Source of the DNA: Acanthaster planci
Lineage: Eukaryota; Echinodermata; Asteroidea; Valvatida; Acanthasteridae
Length of the DNA: 64,000 bases
Assembly: GCF_001949145.1 (NCBI RefSeq)
Contig: NW_019091619.1
Span: 46,907 to 110,906, forward strand
Direction of reading: 5' to 3'
The notes under the pieces are model-generated. The model saw only the letters and a list, made by a program, of their open reading frames with translations. It did no database searches and had not been told where the DNA came from. Below, piece after piece: positions 55,046 to 64,000 of this stretch. Both the position numbers and the translations under genes were made by a program. Position 1 is the first letter of the stretch; each line of letters begins with the position of its first letter.

Positions 55046-56544
55046 TTTTCCTGGGTGAAAAACATGAAAGTATTATGTGAACTTGAAATTATTCAAACAG
55101 AGTGCAATATGAATGGCCCTTCTGTTAGGAATGTTTCACATGCTTCATTTTTGTTGTCAAGTCCCTTTCCGAGTTTCCAAGCACGTGTATACTAAAATAT
55201 ATTAAGTCATTATACATGTAGGAAATCAAGGTTTCAAAGTTACCAAGACAGTGTTGTCTGAGCTGGCAGAACGAATGAGAAGAAATGTTTGAGTGCTTGG
55301 ACACAGCAGCAGGATCGTGCAAATGATGCACAATTTTGGTAGAGAGCACTCTATGTACGTGTATGTTGAAGATATGGCCAACTAAATTGTGCACCCCATA
55401 TCCTTGATGGGGCAATCCGGCAGGAAGGTGGCAATTGACAGACAAATACACACAAATGCATCAGTGCAAGATGGCACAAGAGATGGGGGTAAGATTTATA
55501 GAAGACTTAGGGATAAATAGGCCGGATGACAAGTTGTTGTATTTCGTTGTGAACTTAAGCTCCAACAAATCACTTTGGTGAGATAACCGACAAGGTTTGA
55601 CTTAATGGATGGTTGATCACCTGCGAGCTCAGGCATGACAACTAATGATGGTGCACAAATACATGCATACATACATTGTACATGTACAAAGTTGGCACTG
55701 ATTCAAGGGATAGAGTTACTGGAGGAAAGTTATTACTCAAGCACAAAAGATCATGATGTACATGATGGAAAAATTGGTGGATATCCGCTATTGCATTCCA
55801 ATGTGCTTCACTCGGTAACATGCTGGTGGTGTAATTGCCACACTGCCACAATTATGGGTCTAACCATGGAGGTACAAATGTAGGTGGTCAAAAGCTGTGC
55901 TCTAGTCATCCCTGACAAACCACAATTGGCTGTGTTATAGTGAGAACAGGCATTTGGTGGTGGGATTGACAGTTCAGTTGACTGCCAAGCACCCCTGAAA
56001 CCATAGCGCTACAGTTGGGTCTGCTCATAATGGCCCATTGTCATGACTGTGCCACACCGTGTGCATGTACCAACATCATTTGGGCCCACTTGTTTCACAC
56101 GGGTCTGGACCCTGATCAGGTTCATGGAATGTGGGTTCTGGAATCAGTGATCCAACAGATTGCGATCCAGATCCACATGAAACGAACAGGCCCTTCTTTT
56201 ATTGGTAGATCGTGCTAGCTACACATATCTAGTTTAGGACTCACTAATCTGTCAATGTCTGGAACAACACCAACAATCCAGAAGCCCCCACAGTAGGAGC
56301 AGTCTATCTAAACCACATGTATCACTATCAGTAGCCTGGCCCTAGACTCGTCTGGGCATGCTGAGGCTAGGCTAGCAGTGCACTTAAAGTCTTACGCCTT
56401 AATTTGCCCCATCTTTTATGCTAGGCATATGGGCCCCCCGACTTTACAGATGGAGTTGAAATGTACACGTACAGTACATGTACATGTACACCCCCGCTCG
56501 CACAACATGTACACCGTAGGTGCTTAGCTAGCTAGCTAGCTATG
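55046..56544 (-). other. Upstream region of the coiled-coil gene
   Basis: No gene seen. It should contain the coiled-coil promoter or leader. A TACATG island lies at 56461-56490 and a (GCTA)n run at 56523-56543. Confidence 0.35.
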
Positions 56545-56647
56545 GTGTCGGGTCAACTCGCCCCCTGACCGACTCGCCCCTAACCGACTCGCCCCTTTCC
56601 AACTCGCCCCTTCGTAAACTCGCCCCCTGACCGACTCGCCTCTTACC
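56545..56647 (+). mobile_element. Truncated foldback element end, copy C
   Basis: GTGTCGGGTCAACTCGCCCC starts an array whose variant-unit order matches the left array of copy A. It stops abruptly at TCTTACCAACTT with no element body following, so it is a solo terminal fragment. Confidence 0.8.
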
Positions 56648-57590
56648 AACTTAACTATATATACATGTACATGCGTCGAGCACGTCATGCCTTCGCACTG
56701 TTGACCTTCGCGGCGCGAAACAAACTTGATGTTAGCCTATCGTGTCTAAAAATATTGGCTGCGGCCGCCGGCTTCCATAGGAACGCACATTATTGCAGGC
56801 TTATAGCCACAGCCATTTGGATCCTGAGCAGAGATTAGTGGTTGCGCCATGGCGCCATTGAATCCGAATGGCGCGTCTATTAAATAACACTGGTGTCCAC
56901 ATCAACTATTCAGGCGTTCCACCTGATAGTCCGGGTACCAGGTTTTATATCCCTTTAACGCTTTGGAACAGATCTCTGTATTGGATAATTTTTAGAAATA
57001 TTATCTGCCATTAAAAATCAAGACACGCAGTAAAAGTAAGATAAAAACATCAATATAAATACTTTATCAATTTAAATCCTTAAATCAAAAAAGTGGTTTC
57101 ATATATCTTTTAAAAAGCATTGGGAAGGAATAAATTTATTTTTTTGTTACATCATTTGACCAATGAGGGTGGATCTACTTAGTAAGGTCATTCTTGCGCA
57201 TTTTCCATGCGGCGTGAGTTGAATTGCTCGTTGTGCAGTGAGGTACGGTAGTGGCCAATTCTTTTCAATATTTTTGCCAACATGATTAACTTCATTTCTT
57301 TTTGCGTCTTCAGTAGAGACTTATGTATGATTAGTTTTATTTCGTCTACTTTATTATAATGTTTAAGGGCTAATTCACGTAGAAATAGTGGTAAGGTGAA
57401 TGAAAATACAAATCGTTTTGCATGTGAACTCGCCCCCGTTACCCATCATGCCCATACCGCCTTTGCTTGTTTGCCCAATGTATTTCATGCCAAGTCGCCA
57501 ACTCGCCCCCCGCGGTATAGAACTCACATTTTGGCCTAATTCAATTGCGTTCTGCATCGTCCTTCCTAAATTAAGTTTTAGTCCTAGCCT
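56648..57590. other. Non-coding, CG-rich start then AT-rich
   Basis: 56680-56790 is CG-rich (TTCGCGGCGCGAAAC, GCGGCCGCCGG) and could be a promoter or transposon end. At 57425-57520 isolated AACTCGCCCCC motifs appear, probably remnants of the same foldback family. No gene seen. Confidence 0.35.
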
Positions 57591-58136
57591 ATAAGCCTTA
57601 TCGCAAATACTGCATGGGTGATTTTGCACAATGGTAGAAAGGCATTGTGCCAAAAGTGGCAATGTTTGCTCCTTTTTCCTTTCGACAATGCCTTTCTACC
57701 ATTGTGCAAAAGATTGTAGGTCAACTCGCCCCCTGGCCGACTCGCCCCTTACCAACTTGCCCCCTAGCCAACTCGCCCCCTTACCGACTCGCCCCCTGAC
57801 CGACTTGCCTCCAGACCGAATCACCCCCTAAGTTTGCCAAGCACCTATGGCCGGCCCATTCACCATTTAAACAAAAATACAATCAGTCAGAGATGGAATC
57901 GGTGATTGCTGCCCCTAAAAATAGGTTCTGGGGTTTGCAGCTGGCACTCAAAGTTGAGTTTGTTTAAAGCTTGGTGGATATTCCCTTTGTGTGAAATTGT
58001 GGGTAACAATATTTTTTTTTTTGTATTGGTAAAAGTAATTCAGTATTATCGTGTGTATGGCCCATGGCACAATGCGTTTCCTGAGTATTGTCTATTGGAT
58101 TTCGTGCGCCACAACACCAACACCCTACCATATTAA

Positions 58137-58472
58137 CCCTCCTATGCTGAAGTCACTCTTTGGGTCATTTGGTAAACACCTCAAAGAAGCACAGCTGTGT
58201 TGTGTTGTGCACTGCACTAACTGTCCCTCACAGGAATATCAGATTGCACGTTTGTGCTGCCCAAGAACTGTGCTTCACTGTTTCATGTGCATAATTGTGC
58301 AGTAAACCAAATGCAGTGAAGAGGACTGCACAAAAGACCCTGGGTCATTTTGTGCTGACAACCTACTGTGTACACACTGAACCTGTGCATGTTTGAGTTT
58401 CATATAGAAACTACATGCTCACCAGTGACTGCGGGCATTTGTGCACATTCGTGCTGTAAAACCATAGGAAGG
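58137..58472. mobile_element. piggyBac-like MITE with TTAA duplication
   Basis: A 336-bp insertion is flanked by TTAA at 58133-58136 and 58473-58476. Its ends CCCTCCTATG and (inverted) CCTTCCTATG match at 9 of 10 bases. Copy A has the uninterrupted site (one TTAA fewer) near 1098-1107. TTAA targeting is the hallmark of piggyBac. Confidence 0.85.
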
Positions 58473-59297
58473 TTAATTAACTTTGCAAACTATTTCAGAT
58501 AAAAAAAAATGGTACATATTAGGCATAATGCCCGGCGACGCAAACCTATGGAAGTGTTAAGGAGACATGATTTATGACAAAGGGTGTAACGGTCGCTACA
58601 CACTTTCAGGTTCCGATAACATCACAGGATGCATTTATTAGTTCACAATTAACACTAAATACTGATTTATTCGGCGAGTACAGTCATCAAGGATCACATT
58701 GTTGATCGGCCATATTGAATTATATCCAAGCATACACTGTCGGTGTCATGACGTCAGGGAAAAACAGTCATGTCATCTGGTGCCCGTTACTTGTAAACAA
58801 ATTAAGAGCACTCTCAGAGATATTCAATTCCAAAAACGGAATGAAAATTACGCAAATAAAAAATAATAATATGGGGCATTAAAAATTGATATTAGTGTAC
58901 AATGTACCACTATGACTTTATACATCACACAAAAAGCGTATATCCAAGAATGTAAATCAATTTTCGCAGTATATGTGAGGTCCCAGTCGAGTGAATTAGC
59001 AAAAGAACACTATAACTAACTAACTAACTAACTAACTGGATATCGGTCACTTCAAGAAGATACAGTCACATACCGAAATATTAATGGGACGGAGGGTTCG
59101 AAGTTGTTGATCCTGAGGGTATGTTGGATGTACAAATAACCTAATCAGACAGTGGACGTAGGAAGCATTTGAATAAATAAGTGCTTAGTGGTAATGTCCA
59201 AATATCCATCACCGTCCGTTAGTCGTTCGTGTCGCGTCGTTGGTTAGAACCGTTTTTTTTTTTTTTTAATACATTGGGCCGGCCATATTTGCTTGAC

Positions 59298-59325
59298 NNN
59301 NNNNNNNNNNNNNNNNNNNNNNNNN
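59298..59325. other. Assembly gap (28 N)
   Basis: The gap falls at the inner edge of the right tandem array of copy B, a place where short reads would collapse. The true number of units there is unknown. Confidence 0.98.
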
Positions 59326-59463
59326 GAGGCGAGTCGGTCAGGGGGTGAGTTTACGAGGGGGCGAGTTGGAAAGGGGCGAGTCGGTAAGGGGCGAGTCGGT
59401 CAGGGGGCGAGTTGACCTGACACCGTGCAAAATCACCCATGCAGTATTTGTGATAAGGCTTAT

Positions 59464-59590
59464 GCCTTTTTGGCTAAGGGTAAGACCTGTAGACTTGTCA
59501 CCTGCTTGTTGCTTGTTTTGTATTAAGATGTGGAGATGAATAATTCATGAGGGCACTGTTCATCGCCTAGGCCTAGGGCCTACTTCATTT
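59464..59590. other. Flank of MITE X, nothing recognised
   Basis: Short non-coding sequence between MITE X and a tandem duplication. Confidence 0.4.
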
Positions 59591-59738
59591 CATTTGGGAT
59601 ATTTTGTTATCATTTTCTTAATGCGGAGTAATTGCAAAATACCCTGCCACTCTAAAAATGACATCATTTGGGATATTTGGTTATCATTTTCTTAATGCGG
59701 AGTAATTGCAAAATACCCTGCCACTCTAAAAATGACCC
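59591..59738 (+). repeat. 74-bp tandem duplication
   Basis: CATTTGGGATATTT at 59591 begins a 74-base unit repeated at 59665 with almost complete identity (TTTTGTTATC against TTTGGTTATC). Confidence 0.92.
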
Positions 59739-59852
59739 CTGGAATTACTGGTTATGTGGGTACAAGGTGAAAATCCCTGGCCTTCAGAAGAGTGTGACTT
59801 TGACCTGTAAGTATGAGGTTTATCATGCGGCTTGGTGGGGTATTCTGCAATT

Positions 59853-62287
59853 GGATGTCAGACAACTCGACTGTTGAGTCCACAACTTTTACTGTCCAGC
59901 GAGGGTCTCGGTTCTCAACTTCTCACTTCAGAGCCGGTTCCATGCATGGACTTGGGCAATGGCATAGCTTACAAGATCGTGGACGTATCAGAGATTTAGA
60001 TGTGCCCACTGTGGACGAATGATCAGTTTATGCATGGTCCATGGCCATTTAAGATACAGTGGCACATGTTTGATAAGTAAACATGATCCAGTCCGTGAAG
60101 TTCCGCGGCATTGTCGACAGTTCCATTTGTAAAGTAAGGGTAAAATTACATGTACAACAGTGAATCGTTTTTGTTCTGATTGGAATATTTTTGTACATGT
60201 ACGTAGAGTAGAAAATAGAGCAGAAGAAAGCAGTGCCGAGTTGTATCATGATTGCACATACATGTTGGCACATTTACTCCAACCATAACTAGTCTACTAA
60301 GAGGCAAAAATAACATTCAAAATACCCACTGTGGTTAATCTTAAAGCCCACTAAAGCCCAAAAGCCAATCGTTGTGCCATTCCTGAGTGGCACTGGCGTG
60401 ATGTGGCGGCGAGAGATTTCTGATGTGTTTTATTAAACATTATGTTTTTATTTATATCTTTGGGAGCCAGTTCTAAGTCAGAATTAGTGTTGGCCAATTC
60501 CAGCATTTTTAGAATCAATTCCGATTCCATCCAGGAATCGCGATTCCACTCGGAATCTATTCCAATTTTTACATGTGCGAATGCCATTTTGGGTATACCT
60601 GAGATTACGTTCAAAATGCACTTGTAAGTTGTTTCCTAAATACTTGTGTCATTAAAAATTACCTCCTTTTATTTCATGGGAAACATGAAAGATTTGTTAT
60701 TACAGATTTTTAAATCAGAAATTTTAAGTTGATGGAGGTACATCATTTATGGGAAAAGATTATCAATCTATGCTAGCCCGTCGGTTTTCAAGTTCTAAAA
60801 TGCATATTTGACAAGAAAGAAAGATGAGGAATCGCAGTCCTTAGCTGGAGCTGGAACCGGCTCTGAGAATTCTGGAGACGGCCCAACCCAACCCATTATG
60901 TCACGTATATTTCTGCATTGTACGTATAGCTAGTGGAGTTTGAAAAGTACATGTATATTGCGTGCATGTACTTAAGCGTGATCCCAAACTTATTTCCAGT
61001 GATCCGGAACTAGGAAACCGACTGCAATGCACACGGGCATATACGTGCAGCACGGGTGCAAGATTGTTTGATTGCGCAAAGATTGACCTATGGATTGACT
61101 TACTACGGCCACCATATTTCTAAATACCTCTGAAATTAAGCTTGTCTATATCAGCTGATTTTGTCTCCAAAGAAAGAGATTTCTCTGAGTTGTAGGACAG
61201 TCTATGCATTCTGATATGTGTCTCTACTGTTTGTAAACACTCTGTATGCTTTTGCTTGAGTTGTGGTTGTGAGTGTGATGACCAGCATGGGGTCTGGACA
61301 ACTTGACCGTTTGAAAACTCAATTTGGGCAAACGCGACTGTTGACACAACTCAATTGTTGAGACAACTTGACCGTCTGTGTGTCAAAAGTAGTGCCCAGA
61401 ATGTTGTGCTTTGTACAAAAAATGAACATCGGGCGATTTGTCTTTAATTTTTACTTGCCCGAAAGAAGAAATTACTTGTCCGGGGAAATTGGACAACTGT
61501 TAATGTCGAGGCCTGGACTAACAAATACAAGCTGTTTTTGTATTTATTTTACATGACTTAAAAGAATCTTCAGTTTTTTTTGTTTTTTTTATCTTATTTC
61601 ATTTTCCCCCACGCAAGCGTTTTCCACGTTCTACCCCGAATTCCGCAATTTCCACGGATTTTCCGCCAAGTGGAGAACTCTGAACCTCAGTCAAAAGGAG
61701 CGACAGGTCGAGGGTTGAGACAAATCGTCCGTTGAGACAAATTGCCCACTCAGCCAAGTAGTCTTGTGAGATGTGGGTAATATTTTAAATTCCAACTATT
61801 TTAGTACTGGCTTCATACTTGGCCTACACACTTATGAAACTTTTGGCATTGTCATGTCAATAGTCAAAGATTATAACTAAGCCGGCATCCAGAATTGGGC
61901 ATCTGTTGGGCCAGGGCATTGCCAGAGAGGCGAGGATGCCATGCCATCCATCTCTGTGAAAGCTGTGCCACCCCACGCTCAGAGTAACGTCACGCGATGC
62001 ACACAATGCCAAATGCAGAGAATGGTTAAAATCATAGAGCTATATTAAAAAAACTGTAAAGTTAAAATAGTTGCACCTGCACAGACCTTCCCCTACATTT
62101 GAATTTTATTACGAACATGTAGACATGAAGACATCAAGGTTGAGTTGTGTCTGTGTCATGTATGTTGAAGTTGAATTGTCTTGATGGACAACTCGGCAAA
62201 CAGTTGAGTTGTCCCACTAGTTCGAGTTGTCTCAACAGACAAAGTGGCGGAAGTCAAGCGGGCAGAGGGATAAGTTGTCCGACATCC
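59853..62287. mobile_element. Possible second array-ended transposon (GACAACT ends)
   Basis: GGATGTCAGACAACTCGACT at 59853 is answered by the inverted GGATGTCGGACAACTTATCC ending at 62287. Inside, degenerate units of the type GTTGAGACAACTTGACCGT recur at 61295-61380, 61710-61755 and 62185-62245 in both orientations. The boundaries and integrity of a 2.4-kb element are uncertain; no transposase and no target duplication seen. Confidence 0.4.
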
Positions 62288-63005
62288 ATCATGATAAAGG
62301 CAAACTAAAACTGTCACGTGTAGAAGCATATTACCTGTTGGCCTGAACATTCACCTAATAGTGAAATGCATCTGAGAAAGATTCCATAATACATGTAGGC
62401 TTACCATGTACACATGTACATGTATGTGGACACCACTCTTTTCCCTACACCTATCCATCTGAAAGCAATAAAACTCAACTTCATAGGGTTTGTGCACAGG
62501 GTGTCAAGGGGCATCCGTACAATGTGGAATTCATTCCCATGTCCTACACATCTCAATTTCACACACTTGCTGAGGATTGGAGTTGCTGATGAAGTAATGC
62601 TGTTAATCTGCATTTGTAAAAGATCTCTCATTTTCAAGACACTAACACTAGCCATCCCAAATCCTCTGATTTCAATGATTTTACATACACTCTTGGGATT
62701 TGGGCTAAAGAAAAACTAGAGCCAGGCACATTTTGATTCCCTCTTCACATCATACATGTAACTGTATATGCATGCACTGGACAGGGAGAACTTGTTAGCT
62801 AGCAGTAATACTTGGAGGGCCAATAATCACACACCCTGTTTGGGTCTGAGGTTATGGTTATGATCAACCTGAAGACTCATTTGGGCAGTATGTTGGTTCA
62901 GAGGTGTGGCTAAGCGTGTTGTATTTCAACTATTTTTGACGGCTTTATTGGTACTTTCACAGAAATTCAGCGCATTTCAAGCTGGTGAGCAACGGATGAG
63001 CCAAA
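62288..63005 (+). other. Upstream region of the SAP-domain gene
   Basis: No coding frame. It presumably includes the promoter and 5'UTR of the gene starting at 63006. No TATA box could be assigned. Confidence 0.4.
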
Positions 63006-63645
63006 ATGAGTGAAGTGATCACCCCTTCCAAACTGAAAGTGGCTGAGCTCCGAAATGAGCTGCAGCTGCGCGGACTTGACACTAAAGGGGTGAAAGCCGT
63101 GCTGGTCCAGCGGCTTGAAACTGCCCTGGCCGCAGAGAATGATCAGGGGTCTGCCGAAGCATCTCCCGTCCCCGAGGGGGAGGGGGAAGAAGAGGAGGCA
63201 GGAGAGGAGGAGTATGAGGGCGGGTACGAAGGCAATGGGGTGGAGATGGGGCAGGAGGTCCTCGAGGATGAACTGCTGGGAGGCCAAGAGGAGATGATGG
63301 AGCCTGCTGAGGGCACAGACAAGTACACGGAAGAAGATGCGCCAGCCTTGGAAGAGGCTGCTCCCGAGATGCAAGAGGACTTCCCAGGGGCCGGGGAGGA
63401 AAAGGTTGAGCCGGAAGCAGAGGCGTCCATGGAGCAAGGACTTGAGCAGGAGGAAGGACTTGAGCAGCAGGAGGAAAAACCTGAGCCTCAGGTGGAAGAG
63501 CCTCCCAGCGATGTCAAAGTTGAAGCAGCTGAACCGGTCCTCAAGGAGGAGGAAGGTGTTGAAGTCAAGATGGAAGCTGAGGAGAGCAAACCAGAAGTCA
63601 AGGAGGAAAGTGCCAAACCTTCAGCTCAAGCGGAGGTTAAAGAAG
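63006..63645 (+). CDS. SAP-domain acidic protein, hnRNP U-like, first coding exon
   Basis: The first exon encodes 213 residues plus one base and ends at G|GTAGGT, phase 1; the rest lies beyond the window. Residues 8-41 form a SAP domain (SKLKVAELRNELQLRGLDTK, then GVKAVLVQRLETAL), a DNA-binding helix pair found in hnRNP U, SAFB and relatives. It is closest by eye to the [20 protein letters not shown] region of HNRNPUL1. Residues 45-210 are highly acidic (Glu runs) with Val-Lys-Glu repeats near the end, as in the region that follows SAP in hnRNP U proteins. The SPRY and kinase-like domains that would prove the family are not in the window. SARNP is a less likely alternative because of the long acidic stretch. 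Confidence 0.75.
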
Positions 63646-64000
63646 GTAGGTTGGTTCGCATATTTCGGTTCTGAAAGTGATACAGCCAATGATTAGACTG
63701 TCTGACATGTATAAGTCACTGTTGCTTCATGCTTTGTTTTCTGTATCCTATGATAGGAAAAATGCACAGCTCAACTTCAGACTACCTTTTGGATTGAGTA
63801 GGATACATTGATGGTAATAAGTTCAAAACTTAATTTGCGCCAAGTTATTCAGCTGTCACTGCAATATCAGAACTGAAACAAGAAGAGGGTAACACCTGTC
63901 CCCACAACTCTGTCACTACTTACCAAGCAAAAGAAGTCTCATCAACATGGTAGTGGCCTGGGCACATTGCTCCATTATACATCTTATTGTGTTTTTTTCT
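63646..64000 (+). other. Start of intron 1 of the SAP-domain gene
   Basis: The reading frame stops 27 bases after the donor, consistent with an intron running out of the window. No further exon seen. Confidence 0.6.

Larger units (their letters stand above)
57712..59424 (-). mobile_element. Foldback/TU-type DNA transposon, copy B, with 8-bp target duplication
   Basis: Its interior is the reverse complement of copy A. It is flanked by GTGCAAAA at 57704-57711 and 59425-59432, a perfect 8-bp target duplication. Outer ends are GATTGTAGGTCAACTCG on the left and, inverted, GGTGTCAGGTCAACTCG on the right. Terminal arrays of CTCGCCCC units lie at 57719-57829 and 59326-59417. No transposase. It carries a 336-bp TTAA-flanked insertion and an assembly gap of 28 N at 59298-59325 within its array side. 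Confidence 0.85.
57591..59463. mobile_element. Palindromic MITE X, interrupted by copy B
   Basis: Left arm 57591-57648; right arm split into 57685-57711 and 59433-59463. With copy B and one GTGCAAAA removed, two 58-base arms pair with one mismatch around a 36-base loop. The original unit was therefore a 152-bp hairpin MITE. No coding content. Confidence 0.85.

Noticed and set aside
63143-63430. Minus-strand Ser-rich frame opposite the SAP-domain exon
   Set aside because: Antisense of Glu-rich coding sequence; the plus-strand frame has a SAP domain and a proper donor site.

Overview
This is a eukaryotic (animal) genomic window of split genes: GT-AG introns of about 0.1-1.9 kb, AT-rich intergenic DNA, and many short DNA transposons and minisatellites. 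The protein matches are metazoan. A foldback-type element with tandem-repeat inverted ends and an 8-bp target duplication recalls the TU elements known from sea urchin, and islands of the self-complementary hexamer ACATGT occur throughout. A marine deuterostome, probably an echinoderm, is my best guess, but the species is not shown by the sequence.

Layout. 1-3.4 kb: a foldback-type transposon (copy A), a 92-110 bp tandem repeat and no visible gene. 3.4-15.8 kb (+): a nine-exon PHF7/G2E3-type gene (ePHD, RING-like and PHD-like zinc modules) whose last exon of 4.9 kb adds about 1,640 residues of mostly disordered protein. 19.1-19.3 kb (-): single-exon SDHAF1, the complex II assembly factor. 20.4-30.7 kb: transposon-rich DNA, probably including the 5' end of the next gene. 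30.7-39.9 kb (+): a complete ten-coding-exon group II p21-activated kinase (PAK4 type). 39.9-48.6 kb: 3'UTR or intergenic DNA with an inverted-repeat MITE and a 61-bp minisatellite. 48.6-55.0 kb (-): a nine-exon coiled-coil gene of 813 codons with three UVR-like motifs, which I cannot name. 56.5-62.3 kb: a transposon cluster including foldback copy B, nested inside a palindromic MITE and itself carrying a TTAA-flanked MITE. 63.0 kb to the end (+): the first coding exon of a SAP-domain, acidic protein of hnRNP U-like type that runs out of the window.

The genes do not form a pathway; this is ordinary animal gene order (chromatin regulator, mitochondrial assembly factor, signalling kinase, coiled-coil protein, RNA-binding protein). 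All exon boundaries given were derived by eye from reading frame, splice sites and phase. Each of the three multi-exon models joins in frame from start to stop. The most unusual observations are a perfect 32-bp inverted repeat inside the PHF7-like coding exon, the three-layer nested transposon at 57.6-59.5 kb whose boundaries can be proved from the sequence itself, and the paired copies A and B that show hexamer growth and an empty insertion site.
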